The notes under the pieces: model-generated | Told to the model about the DNA's origin: nothing | The model's input: the letters and a program-made list of their open reading frames with translations, nothing else | Databases searched by the model: none | Assembly: GCF_028657905.1 (NCBI RefSeq) | Contig: NZ_CP117782.1 | Location: 2,728,001-2,792,000, forward strand | DNA from: Burkholderia sp. FERM BP-3421 | Lineage (GTDB): Bacteria > Pseudomonadota > Gammaproteobacteria > Burkholderiales > Burkholderiaceae | Length of the DNA stretch: 64,000 nucleotides | Reading direction: 5' to 3' | Translations under genes and position numbers: made by a program | Shown here: in pieces, positions 8,329-19,089 of the stretch | How positions within the stretch are numbered: the first letter of the stretch is position 1 | Layout: every line of letters begins with the position of its first letter

Positions 8329-9066
8329 TCACGCGCTCCGCTTCGCCGCTTTCTTCGCGGCGCGGGGGGCGCCCTCGGCGGGCGGCTCGGCCGCCGCGCC
8401 CGGCCGGGGCGACGCCGTGCGCCGCGCGGCCGCCGGTTTCGCGGCCGCCGGCTTAGGGGCGGCCTGCCTGGCCGCCGGCTCCTTGCCGGCAGGGGACGCC
8501 GGCGCGGCCGCCGCGCCCGGCTGGGTCATCGCGAAGCTCGCGAGCTGGTTGAACTGCGACTGCAACAGATTCCACCAGCCGGCCGGGTCGAATGCCTCGG
8601 GCGTCTGCCCGGCCGATTCCGGCCCCGCGCCGGCCGTGGCCTCGGCGGCCGGCGCCCCGGCGGCGGACGGCGGCGCGACGCCGGGCTCGGCGCTCGCGAC
8701 GGCCGCCTCGGCGGCCTCCATCGACGACTGCGCGAGCGCGCCGAACGCGCGCAGCGTGGCGAGCGTCGCGCGCTGCACCTCGAGCGCCTGGATCGCCGAT
8801 TGCAGCATGTTCAGGTTGAGCTTCAGCCATTGCTCGACGGCGCGCAGGTCGGTGATGCGCTTGTCGAGTTCCTCGACGCTCGCGAGCGGCGCCATCAGGT
8901 CGGACATCGCCGACAGCGACGGCGGCAGGCCCTGCGCCGAGCCGGGCAAGCCGGCCATCCCGCCGAACGGCGACAGGCGCATCATCTCCCACATCTTGTC
9001 GAACAGGCCCGCGGGCGGGAAACCGGCGAAGCCGGCGAACGGTGAGGAACCGGTGGTGTCAGTCAT
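8329..9066 (-). CDS. phaM: PhaM-like polyhydroxyalkanoate granule regulatory protein
   Basis: 245 residues. The N-terminal half is helical and phasin-like (PSLSAMSDLMAPLASVEEL, then ITDLRAVEQWLKLNLNML). A long Ala/Pro-rich middle is followed by a basic C-terminal tail ending AAKKAAKRSA, like the histone-H1-type tail of PhaM. In Cupriavidus, PhaM activates the PHB synthase and tethers granules to the nucleoid (family knowledge). The start at 9066 has an AAGGAT ribosome-binding site seven bases upstream; an earlier ATG at 9099 lacks one. First gene of a likely phaM-patatin operon. Confidence 0.82.
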   Translation of the reverse strand: MTDTTGSSPFAGFAGFPPAGLFDKMWEMMRLSPFGGMAGLPGSAQGLPPSLSAMSDLMAPLASVEELDKRITDLRAVEQWLKLNLNMLQSAIQALEVQRATLATLRAFGALAQSSMEAAEAAVASAEPGVAPPSAAGAPAAEATAGAGPESAGQTPEAFDPAGWWNLLQSQFNQLASFAMTQPGAAAAPASPAGKEPAARQAAPKPAAAKPAAARRTASPRPGAAAEPPAEGAPRAAKKAAKRSA

Positions 9067-9151
9067 ACGGTCATCCTTGCTGATGAATGTGGCGGACAAC
9101 GAGCGCGCGGCGCACGGCCCCGATCATAGCGCGCGGGCCGCGCGCCGGGTT

Positions 9152-9979
9152 TCAGAACGGCGCGCCGCCGGAGAAATCGGGAGCGCGGCGCTCGCGCAGC
9201 GAACGGATGCCCTCGTGCACGTCCGGCCCCGAGAATCCCATGAATTCGAGCGCGAGCGACGCATCGAAGGTCGGGCCGGCCATCCGCAGCCAGTTGTTGA
9301 GCGCGTACTTGGTCCAGCGCAGCGCCGTCTGCGAGCCGTGCGCGAGCCGCTCCGCGACCTCGTACGCCTTCGGCAGCAGGTCCGCATCGTCGACCGCGAG
9401 CGACACGAGCCCGATCCGCTCCGCTTCCCCGCCGCTCAGCGGTTCGCACAGCAGCAGGTGGTACTTCGCCTTCGCCATCCCGCACAACAGCGGCCAGACG
9501 ATCGCCGCGTGGTCCCCCGCGGCGACGCCGAGGCGCGTATGGCCGTCGATGATGCGCGCGCTTTTCGCGGCGATCGACACATCGGCCAGCAGCCCGGCGA
9601 CGAGCCCCGCGCCGACGGCCGGCCCATGCATCGCCGACACGATCGGCTTGCCGCAGTTGATCACGTTGTAGACGAGGTCGCGCGCCTCGCGCCAGACCCG
9701 CGCGCGCACCTCGAAATCGTTCGCCATCTGTTCGACGAGCGCGAGATCGCCGCCCGCCGAAAAGCCCTTGCCTTCGCCGCGGATCACCGCGACGCGGGTC
9801 TCGGGATCGCGATCGACGTCGCGCCAGATATCGGCCAGCTCGCGATGCATGCGCTCGTCCGCCGTGGCGAGGCCGCTGCGATTCGTGCCGGCGCCGCTCA
9901 TCACGATCTCGAGGATCCCGTGCGGCCGGCGCTGCACGTGCAGCGCCTCATAGCCCGAATACAGTGAGAGATCGGCCAT
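9152..9979 (-). CDS. Enoyl-CoA hydratase/isomerase family protein
   Basis: 275-residue crotonase-fold protein, probably acting on an enoyl-CoA in fatty-acid or aromatic breakdown. Recognisable parts are VIRGEGKGFSAGGDL (first oxyanion-hole segment and CoA-binding loop) and the MHGPAVGAGLVAGLLADV block (second oxyanion hole). The C-terminal helix region includes ALRWTKYALNNWL. The usual catalytic glutamates are not obvious, so substrate and exact reaction are open. The ATG at 9979 is preferred because AAGGAG stands just upstream. It lies 85 bases downstream of the phaM start on the same strand. Confidence 0.85.
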   Translation of the reverse strand: MADLSLYSGYEALHVQRRPHGILEIVMSGAGTNRSGLATADERMHRELADIWRDVDRDPETRVAVIRGEGKGFSAGGDLALVEQMANDFEVRARVWREARDLVYNVINCGKPIVSAMHGPAVGAGLVAGLLADVSIAAKSARIIDGHTRLGVAAGDHAAIVWPLLCGMAKAKYHLLLCEPLSGGEAERIGLVSLAVDDADLLPKAYEVAERLAHGSQTALRWTKYALNNWLRMAGPTFDASLALEFMGFSGPDVHEGIRSLRERRAPDFSGGAPF

Positions 9980-10386
9980 GCGCGGCTCCTTGACTGAGAA
10001 AGGTAAGGGAAAGAGTGTAGCGAACACGCCGCCCATCAGCATCGGGCGTTACCCGCTCGCGACGCGCCGGAACGCAGCAGCGCGGCGGATTGTTCCGCAC
10101 GCGGCGACGCCGCGCGGCCGCCCGAAACAATCGGGTCCGGACGTGACGAAATCTCGCGGGTTTATTTTCATGCGGGCATGCCGCGCCGCACGGGTTCCGT
10201 TCATCATGTCCGCCACGGTCGGAGCCGGGGCCGCGATTCCGGCGCAATACGAACGCAATACAGGCGCGTCGTGCGCGTGCGGCGGGCCGGGCGGTTGCGG
10301 CGCGTCCGGCCGGCGGATCGGCGCCGGGCCGAACCGGCCGAGGCGCGCGCCGCCGCGCACTTACACTCCGAATCCATGTATTCCCG
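9980..10386. other. Intergenic region between divergent genes
   Basis: 407 bases between the minus-strand hydratase and the plus-strand DUF1493 gene. It should carry both promoters. A TTACACT near 10361 is a possible -10 for the DUF1493 gene. Nothing else stands out and no gene is supported. Confidence 0.4.
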
Positions 10387-10743
10387 ATGGCTTACACCAC
10401 CTGGATCCAGCTGGAATCCTTCGTTCGCCGGGAAATCGGCATGCGGCCGTACTGGCCGGTCCACCGCGCCGACCGGCTGGAGCAGGACCTCGACGTCACC
10501 GGCGACGACGCCGGCGACTTCATGCGCAGGTTCTTTGCCCACTTCCCCGTCGATCCCGGCGACTACGCGTTCGACCGCTACTTCTGCACGGCCGGCTTCA
10601 GGCCGCTCGAACGGCTCGCGATGCCGTTCTCGCGGAAACTGCGCCGCAAGTACGACAGGGAACCGCTGACGGTCGGCATGCTCGAGCATGCGATCGAACT
10701 CGGCGTGTGGGATTCGCGGCGGCTCGCGGCCGCCGTGCGGTGA
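10387..10743 (+). CDS. DUF1493 family acyl-carrier-like protein
   Basis: 118 residues. The pattern DRLEQDLDVTGDDAGDFMRRFF, then YFCTAGFRPL, matches DUF1493, a family thought to have an acyl-carrier-protein-like fold. The usual Asp-Ser-Leu phosphopantetheine site is not present as such; the equivalent segment reads VTGDDAGDF. Whether it carries a prosthetic group is therefore doubtful. No partner synthase is nearby. It converges on the fumarylacetoacetate-hydrolase gene with a 27-base gap. Role unknown. Confidence 0.7.
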   Translation: MAYTTWIQLESFVRREIGMRPYWPVHRADRLEQDLDVTGDDAGDFMRRFFAHFPVDPGDYAFDRYFCTAGFRPLERLAMPFSRKLRRKYDREPLTVGMLEHAIELGVWDSRRLAAAVR

Positions 10744-10770
10744 AACGCGGCGCGCCGCCGCGCCCCTGCG

Positions 10771-11763
10771 TCAGGCCGCGCCGTCGGGCGGCGCCACCGC
10801 TTGCTCGATCGCGCCGAAGATCGACTTGCCGTCGGGATCGACCATCTCGATCCGCACCTTGTCGCCGTAGCGCATGAAGGGCGTCTGCGGCGCGCCGTGC
10901 TCGATCGTCTCCAGGCAACGCTTCTCCGCGATACAGCAATAGCCGCGCTTCGCATCCTGGTTCGACACCGTGCCCGAGCCGACGATCGCCCCCGCGCGCA
11001 GGTTGCGCGTCTTCGCGGCGTGCGCGATCAACTGGCCGAAATGAAACACCATGTCGGCCCCCGCTTCGGGCTGGCCCACCTTCTTGCCGTTCCAGTGCAC
11101 GAGCATCGGCCGATGCACGCGCCCGTCGCGCCAATGCTCGCCCAGTTCGTCCGGCGTCACCGCGACCGGCGCGAAGGCGGTCGCCGGCTTGCTCTGGAAG
11201 AACCCGAAGCCTTTCGCCAGCTCGGCCGGAATCAGATTGCGCAAGGACACGTCGTTGACCAGCGTGACGAGCCGCACCGCCTTCAGCGCATCGTCGGGCA
11301 TCGCGCCCATCGGCACGTCGGCCGTGATCACCGCGACCTCGGCCTCGAAGTCGATGCCCCACTCCTCGGAACGGCACACGATGTCGTCGCGCGCGCCGAT
11401 GAAATCGTCGCTGCCGCCCTGGTACATGAGCGGATCGGTCCAGAACTCCGGCGGCATCTCCGCGCCGCGCGCCTTGCGCACCAGTTCCACGTGATTCACG
11501 TAGGCGGAGCCGTCCGCCCACTGGAACGCGCGCGGCAGCGGCGCCATGCAGTTGGCCGGCTCGAAGCCGAACACATGACGCGCGCGGCCGTGGTTCAGCG
11601 CGTCGTACAGCTCGCGCAGCTGCGGCGCGTAGAACGCCCAGTCGTCGAGCACGCGTTGCAGGGTCGGGGCGATCGCGTCGGCGATCGCCGCCGTCTGCAG
11701 GTCGCGGGACACGACGATCAGCTGGCCGTCGCGCGTGCCGTCCTTCAGCGATGCAAGTTTCAT
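10771..11763 (-). CDS. Fumarylacetoacetate hydrolase family protein
   Basis: 330 residues. FAH-fold metal-dependent C-C hydrolase or related isomerase/decarboxylase, typically acting on acylpyruvates in aromatic catabolism. The C-terminal domain carries the metal-site pattern DFEAEVAVI, where the Glu pair chelates Mg2+/Ca2+. It also has LVNDVSLRNLIP and the GSGTVSN loop. The N-terminal part, with GFEPANCMAPLPRAFQW, is typical of the longer bacterial homologues found beside homogentisate or gentisate genes, though no such genes are in this window. It is divergently arranged with an IclR regulator across 152 bases, which is probably its control gene. Confidence 0.88.
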   Translation of the reverse strand: MKLASLKDGTRDGQLIVVSRDLQTAAIADAIAPTLQRVLDDWAFYAPQLRELYDALNHGRARHVFGFEPANCMAPLPRAFQWADGSAYVNHVELVRKARGAEMPPEFWTDPLMYQGGSDDFIGARDDIVCRSEEWGIDFEAEVAVITADVPMGAMPDDALKAVRLVTLVNDVSLRNLIPAELAKGFGFFQSKPATAFAPVAVTPDELGEHWRDGRVHRPMLVHWNGKKVGQPEAGADMVFHFGQLIAHAAKTRNLRAGAIVGSGTVSNQDAKRGYCCIAEKRCLETIEHGAPQTPFMRYGDKVRIEMVDPDGKSIFGAIEQAVAPPDGAA

Positions 11764-11915
11764 AGCGGGGAGAGAACCGTGGTAGTGACGATGGAAGGAA
11801 TCTATTTTACGATGGTGAATCCGTGCGGCGGCATCCGCGCGGCGGGCGGCCGCCCGCGCGCCGCCCGTCCGCTTCCCTTCCTTCTCGTTCGCGCGCCGTG
11901 CGCGCCGCCCCGCCC
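11764..11915. promoter_or_regulatory. Divergent promoter/operator region of the FAH and IclR genes
   Basis: 152-base gap between divergent starts. A minus-strand TAAAAT at 11809-11804 is a plausible -10 for the FAH gene, inside a locally AT-rich patch (11800-11820). IclR proteins usually bind such divergent gaps, but no clear palindrome was seen, so the operator is inferred from layout only. Confidence 0.4.
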
Positions 11916-12758
11916 ATGTCCGTATCCGCCGCTCCAGACGACGATCTCGCCGACGACGCCACCGAGGAGAAAGTCCGCTCGGGCATCCAGTCGATCGAAG
12001 TCGGCTTCCGCCTGCTCGACGTGCTCACGCACGAGCCGCGCGCGATGATGCTGCGCGATCTCGCGCAACGCGCGGGCATGAGCCCCGCGAAGGCGCACCG
12101 CTACCTCGTGAGCTTCCTGCGGCTCGGGCTCGTCTCGCAGGACCCGGTGTCGGGCCGTTACGAACTCGGCGGCTTCGCGCTGCAGATGGGCCTCGCCCGC
12201 CTCGCGCGCATCGACGGCGTGAAGCTCGCGCGGATCGCGCTCACCGCGCTGCGCGACCAGCTCGACCAGACGGTCGGGATCGCTGTGTGGGGCAACCAGG
12301 GGCCGACCGTCGTGCACTGGATGGAGTCGAGCCATCCGGCCCGGGCGTCGCTCAAGCTCGGCGACGTGATGCCGCTCCTCGGCTCCGCCACCGGGCTGCT
12401 GTTCGCCGCCTACCTGCCGCGCAGCAAGACGGCGGCGCTGCTCGAGCGCGAACTCGCCGACACGCGGCGCTCGCCGCACCACGGCGGCCCGCGCACGCCG
12501 GCCGAGGTCGAGACCCTGCTCGCCGAGGTGCGCGCGCACCAGGCGGCCCGCGTCGAAGGCATGCTGCTGCCGACCATCCATGCGTTCTGCATGCCGGTGT
12601 TCGATGCGGTCGGCGATCTCGCGCTCGCGCTGATCGTGCTCGGCCACGAAGGCGCGTTCGACATTCGCTGGGGCGGCGAGATCGACGTCGCGCTGCGCGC
12701 CTGCGCGCAAAAACTGTCCTACGAACTTGGGTATAGTGAGGCCCCGCGCGACGCCTGA
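11916..12758 (+). CDS. IclR-family transcriptional regulator
   Basis: 280 residues. The N-terminal winged helix (SIEVGFRLLDVLTHEPRAMM, then LRDLAQRAGMSPAKAHRYL) spans about residues 20-80. The C-terminal IclR effector domain covers about 95-265, with ALRDQLDQTVGIAVWGNQGP and a distal GDLALALIVLGHEG. It probably senses an aromatic acid or keto-acid and controls the divergent FAH gene (inference from context). The ATG at 11916 is chosen because the longer upstream extension is low-complexity Arg/Pro sequence unlike any IclR N-terminus. A TATAGT at 12732-12737 near its 3' end could serve the next gene. Confidence 0.9.
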   Translation: MSVSAAPDDDLADDATEEKVRSGIQSIEVGFRLLDVLTHEPRAMMLRDLAQRAGMSPAKAHRYLVSFLRLGLVSQDPVSGRYELGGFALQMGLARLARIDGVKLARIALTALRDQLDQTVGIAVWGNQGPTVVHWMESSHPARASLKLGDVMPLLGSATGLLFAAYLPRSKTAALLERELADTRRSPHHGGPRTPAEVETLLAEVRAHQAARVEGMLLPTIHAFCMPVFDAVGDLALALIVLGHEGAFDIRWGGEIDVALRACAQKLSYELGYSEAPRDA

Positions 12759-12806
12759 GCGCGCGCGGCCCTGCGCGAACGTTCGCGCGCGCGGCCGGTC
12801 CCAGCG

Positions 12807-14060
12807 ATGAAGCCGCGCCGCGCCGTCGCCCGATTCACGTTTGCCCGAGCCCCGCGTCCCCACTCCATGCCGCCGCTGTCCGCTTCGCCCCGTCCGTCCC
12901 CCGCCGCGCGCCGCGCGTGGCGGCTCGGCGTCGTGCTCGCACTCGTGCTCGGCCTGCACGGCCTGGCCGGCCTGTGGCTCACGCGCTATCGCGAACCGTT
13001 CAAGCCGCTCGCGCCCGTCGACGCGCCGATCGAGATCGCCCTGCTGAAACCGCAGCCCATCGAACGCCAGCCGGCCGCCGCGCCGCGCCGCGAGGCCGCG
13101 CACAGCGATGCGCCGCGCCGCGCCGCCGCGCCGCCGGCCCCCTCCGCGCCGCCCGTGCTGAGCGCCGTCGACACGGCGAGCACACCGCTCACCACGCCCG
13201 CGAGCGCGTCGAGCGCCGCCTCGGGCGCGGCCGCCGGATCGGGCGCGGCCGCCGCAGCGGCCGGCGATGCGCATGCCGCGCACGCCGACGCCGAACACGC
13301 GGCGGCGGGCGTCAAGTTCCTCGCGCCGCCCTCCGGCGATCTGCAGTACGACACGTTCTACAACGGCGTGCAGAACGCGACCGGCACGATCCTGTGGCGC
13401 AGCGACGGCCGCAGCTACACGCTGTCGGTCACCATGCCCGTGCCGTTCGTCGGACCATTCAGATACCACAGCCGCGGCCGCATCGATGCGTTCGGCATCG
13501 CGCCCGACCAGTACATCGAGCAGCGCGGCAAGCGCCCCGAGGACATCGCGATCTTCAACCGGGAGACGAAGCAGATCGTCTTCACCCGCACCCCGACTTC
13601 GCTCGCGCTGCCCGACGGCGCGCAGGACCGCTTCAGCATGCTGATGCAGTTGGCCGGGCTGCTGCGCGGCGCCCCCGACACCTATCGGCCGGGCGTCACG
13701 CGCGAGTTCTATGTCGTCGACAACAACAACGGCGAGATCTGGCCGATCACCACGATCGGCGACGAGACCGTGCAGACCGCCGAGGGCAGCCTGCCCGCGC
13801 GGCACTTCATGCGCCTGCCGCGCCGCCCGGGCGACACGCGCCGCATCGATCTGTGGCTCGCGCCGTCGCTCGACTGGCTGCCCGCGCGGATGGTGCAGAC
13901 CGAACCGAACGGCGCGCAGATCGAACTCGTGTGGCACGGCCGGCGCGCGCCGGCCGCGGGAACGGACGCCGCGCCGGACGCCCCAGCGCCGGGCGCGGAC
14001 AGCGAGCCGGTAAATTCGACCGCCCCTGCCGAGACCGATCCCGCCCCCGCGACCCCTTGA
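12807..14060 (+). CDS. DUF3108 domain protein, membrane anchored
   Basis: 417 residues. A basic N-terminus leads into one membrane segment (about residues 41-62), giving a TonB-like anchor. An Ala/Pro-rich linker (about 80-165) follows, then the DUF3108 domain. That domain starts at the LQYDTFYNGVQNATGTILWR segment and runs through FVGPFRYHSRGRIDAFGI to LWLAPSLDWLPARMV. DUF3108 proteins are predicted periplasmic or outer-membrane-associated beta proteins of unknown function. An alternative start at 12867 would shorten the cytoplasmic tail. The C-terminus is low-complexity Ala/Pro/Asp. It follows the IclR gene by 48 bases but is probably unrelated to it. Confidence 0.82.
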   Translation: MKPRRAVARFTFARAPRPHSMPPLSASPRPSPAARRAWRLGVVLALVLGLHGLAGLWLTRYREPFKPLAPVDAPIEIALLKPQPIERQPAAAPRREAAHSDAPRRAAAPPAPSAPPVLSAVDTASTPLTTPASASSAASGAAAGSGAAAAAAGDAHAAHADAEHAAAGVKFLAPPSGDLQYDTFYNGVQNATGTILWRSDGRSYTLSVTMPVPFVGPFRYHSRGRIDAFGIAPDQYIEQRGKRPEDIAIFNRETKQIVFTRTPTSLALPDGAQDRFSMLMQLAGLLRGAPDTYRPGVTREFYVVDNNNGEIWPITTIGDETVQTAEGSLPARHFMRLPRRPGDTRRIDLWLAPSLDWLPARMVQTEPNGAQIELVWHGRRAPAAGTDAAPDAPAPGADSEPVNSTAPAETDPAPATP

Positions 14061-14242
14061 CAATCTTTGACACGAAATCCTGTCCACGCGCAAACTCACG
14101 GAAACGTTTTACCGATATCGGCTTCTAAACCGATACGCCCCCTCCGCTTGCGGGCGTGCAGCGCCAACCCCTTGAAACCGGCCCGGCCTGCCCCATCTAC
14201 CGGGCAACAAGGCCAGAAGCCACAGCGAAGAGGAGTGCCGCC

Positions 14243-14500
14243 ATGCAAATGATCTACAACAGCCCCAACTACTGCGTCGTCGAGTTTCCGCCGCAGCAAG
14301 GCCACCACGCGATGAATGCGGGCGGCTACGAAATCGTCGACAAGCACGCGCAGCGCGAGATCTTCATCGACGGTGAACTGGCGGCACGGTTCCGCGAGCA
14401 TGTGAAGCAACTGATCCAGGACGAGCCGAGCCTCGACGAGGTCGACGAATTCCTCGGGCAATTCGACAGCCTGATGACCCAACCCGTCGTGCTGCACTGA
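14243..14500 (+). CDS. DUF3567 family small protein
   Basis: 85 residues, starting MQMIYNSPNYCVVEF. It contains GYEIVDKHAQREIFIDGELA and an acidic helix DEPSLDEVDEFLGQFDSL. This matches a short conserved Burkholderiales family (DUF3567) with no known function. A good ribosome-binding site, AGAGGAG, precedes the ATG. A strong terminator follows, so it is probably transcribed alone. Cytoplasmic by appearance. Confidence 0.82.
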   Translation: MQMIYNSPNYCVVEFPPQQGHHAMNAGGYEIVDKHAQREIFIDGELAARFREHVKQLIQDEPSLDEVDEFLGQFDSLMTQPVVLH

Positions 14501-14559
14501 GCAGCCGCCGGCCCGCGCCGCCGGCTGCGCCGCGGGTCGTTTCCTCCACGCACTCCTCT

Positions 14560-14594
14560 CCCCCCGCCCGGTCCGCCGCGCGGGGGGTTTGCTT
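14560..14594 (+). terminator. Rho-independent terminator after the DUF3567 gene
   Basis: Perfect 8-base arms CCCCCCGC (14560-14567) and GCGGGGGG (14580-14587) are followed by a short T-rich tail (TTTGCTT). It separates the DUF3567 gene from metH. Confidence 0.75.
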
Positions 14595-14656
14595 GATCGG
14601 CGGCACGTGCCGCCACCCGCTACAATGACGGTTTCCCGACTCGCCGGTAAACCGAC

Positions 14657-15715
14657 ATGTCCGCGTCCCGACCGCTCGCCCCGTCCGCCCGCTACACGCG
14701 CGGCGCCGCGCTGCCCGCGCTGCTGCAGCAGCGCATCCTGATCCTCGACGGCGCGATGGGCACGATGATCCAGCGCTACAAGCTCGACGAGGCCGCCTAC
14801 CGCGGCGAGCGTTTCCGGGATTTCCCGCGCGACGTGAAGGGCAACAACGAGTTGCTGTCGATCACGCGGCCGGACCTGATCCGCGAGATCCACGACCAGT
14901 ACTTCGCGGCGGGCGCCGACATCACCGAGACCAACACGTTCGGCGCGACGCGCGTCGCGCAGGCCGACTACGGGATGGAAGACCTCGTCGTCGAGATGAA
15001 CCTCGAATCGGCGCGGCTCGCGCGCGAGGCGGCCGAGCGCCACTCGACCCCGGGCAAGCCGCGCTTCGTCGCGGGCGCGATCGGCCCGACGCCGAAGACC
15101 GCGAGCATCTCGCCCGACGTCAACGATCCGGGCGCGCGCAACGTCAGTTTCGACGAACTGCGCGATACATACTATGAACAGGCCAAAGCGCTGCTCGACG
15201 GCGGCGTCGACCTGTTCCTGGTCGAGACCATCTTCGACACGCTGAATGCGAAGGCCGCCCTGTTCGCGCTCGACGAACTGTTCGAGCACACCGGCGAATG
15301 CCTGCCGATCATGATCTCGGGCACCGTCACCGACGCCTCGGGCCGGATCCTGTCCGGCCAGACGGTCGAGGCGTTCTGGAATTCGCTGCGCCACGCGAAG
15401 CCGCTCACCTTCGGCCTGAACTGCGCGCTCGGCGCGGCGCTGATGCGGCCCTACGTGGCCGAGCTGGCGAAGCTCTGCGACACCTACCTGTCGTGCTACC
15501 CGAACGCCGGCCTGCCCAATCCGATGAGCGAGACCGGCTTCGACGAGACGCCGGACGTCACGTCGAGCCTGCTGAAGGAATTCGCGCAGGCGGGCCTCGT
15601 GAACATCGCGGGCGGCTGCTGCGGCACGACGCCCGAGCACATCGCGGCGATCGCCCGGGCGCTCGCCGACCTGAAACCGCGCCGCTGGCCCGCGCAGTAC
15701 AGCGAAGCCGCCTGA
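14657..15715 (+). CDS. metH: Methionine synthase, homocysteine-binding subunit (split MetH, N-terminal part)
   Basis: 352 residues covering only the homocysteine S-methyltransferase barrel of cobalamin-dependent methionine synthase. DGAMGTMIQRY is near the N-terminus, followed by ETNTFGATRVAQADY. The zinc cysteines lie in GLNCALG and the C-terminal GGCCGTTPEHI. It ends where the folate domain would begin; the rest is the next gene, 35 bases on. A TACAAT at 14621-14626 is a possible -10. Split metH is a known arrangement in Burkholderiales (family knowledge), so this is not a frameshift: each half has its own start and stop in a clean context. Confidence 0.92.
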   Translation: MSASRPLAPSARYTRGAALPALLQQRILILDGAMGTMIQRYKLDEAAYRGERFRDFPRDVKGNNELLSITRPDLIREIHDQYFAAGADITETNTFGATRVAQADYGMEDLVVEMNLESARLAREAAERHSTPGKPRFVAGAIGPTPKTASISPDVNDPGARNVSFDELRDTYYEQAKALLDGGVDLFLVETIFDTLNAKAALFALDELFEHTGECLPIMISGTVTDASGRILSGQTVEAFWNSLRHAKPLTFGLNCALGAALMRPYVAELAKLCDTYLSCYPNAGLPNPMSETGFDETPDVTSSLLKEFAQAGLVNIAGGCCGTTPEHIAAIARALADLKPRRWPAQYSEAA

Positions 15716-15750
15716 GCGCGCCCCCCCAAACCCGCCCCGCCCCCACTGCC

Positions 15751-18468
<2,718 letters not shown>

Positions 18469-18503
18469 CGACGCGCCGGGGCGGCGGCCCGCCTCTTCAA
18501 GAA

Positions 18504-18529
18504 AAAAGCCCGCATGCATGCGGGCTTTG
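18504..18529. terminator. Bidirectional terminator between metH and the DUF1840 gene
   Basis: A perfect 24-base inverted repeat with arms AAAGCCCGCATG and CATGCGGGCTTT lies at 18505-18528 between convergent genes. It has an A run on the left (a T run for the minus strand) and TTT on the right, so it can serve both. Confidence 0.8.
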
Positions 18530-18561
18530 GCACATCCGGCGCGGCGCGACGCCGCGCGGGC

Positions 18562-18885
18562 TCAGAAGCCCCAGTGGATGTCGGCGTTCTGCGCCTTCGC
18601 CTCGCGCAGCATCACCAGGAACGGCGCGACGCGCTGGGCCAGGCTCGCCGGCACCTCGTGGTGCGCGTGATCCGGCTCCTCCTCGTGGAAATGCCCCGCG
18701 TGCTCGGCCCGTTGCTGCTTGGCCTGCGCAACCGCGCCTTCCAGCTTGGCGATCGCGCCGTCGAGTTCGTCGGACGTGATCACCCCGCGCTCGCCCAGCT
18801 GCTTGCCGACGATACCGAGCACGTACACCGCGAAATCCTTCAGCACGTCGAGATCCTGTGCCGCTTTGCTCTTGAACGTAATCAT
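18562..18885 (-). CDS. DUF1840 family protein
   Basis: 107 residues, starting MITFKSKAAQDLDVLKDFA. The conserved ITFKS start, the His/Glu-rich centre (HFHEEEPDHAHHEVP) and the C-terminal APFLVMLREAKAQNADIHWGF are characteristic of DUF1840, a small beta-proteobacterial family of unknown role. The His/Glu segment could bind metal (inference). Convergent with metH and transcribed away from argS. Confidence 0.85.
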   Translation of the reverse strand: MITFKSKAAQDLDVLKDFAVYVLGIVGKQLGERGVITSDELDGAIAKLEGAVAQAKQQRAEHAGHFHEEEPDHAHHEVPASLAQRVAPFLVMLREAKAQNADIHWGF

Positions 18886-18975
18886 GACAATCCCTTTTCA
18901 TCTTGTTGTGCGTGCCGGCCCCCGCTGCTCCGGAAGCCCGGCGAGCGCGCATCAGGCCGCTCGGGCGCATGGCAC

Positions 18976-19004
18976 CTGAACGGCATATTAGCACCTGTTA
19001 AAAT
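18976..19004 (+). promoter_or_regulatory. Candidate argS promoter
   Basis: CTGAAC (18976-18981) and TAAAAT (18999-19004) are separated by 17 bases, in an AT-rich patch about 85 bases before argS. The -10 is good; the -35 is weak. Confidence 0.35.
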
Positions 19005-19089
19005 TCAACGATTCCTGAAACGCGCGCCCCCGGGCGCGCCGGCGTCCCGGCCCAGGCGGGCCGTCGTCAACGACATTTAACGACCAGCC

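Noticed and set aside
14595..14656. S-adenosylhomocysteine or cobalamin riboswitch upstream of metH
   Set aside because: Only about 60 bases lie between the previous terminator and the start, and no conserved core of either riboswitch is visible.
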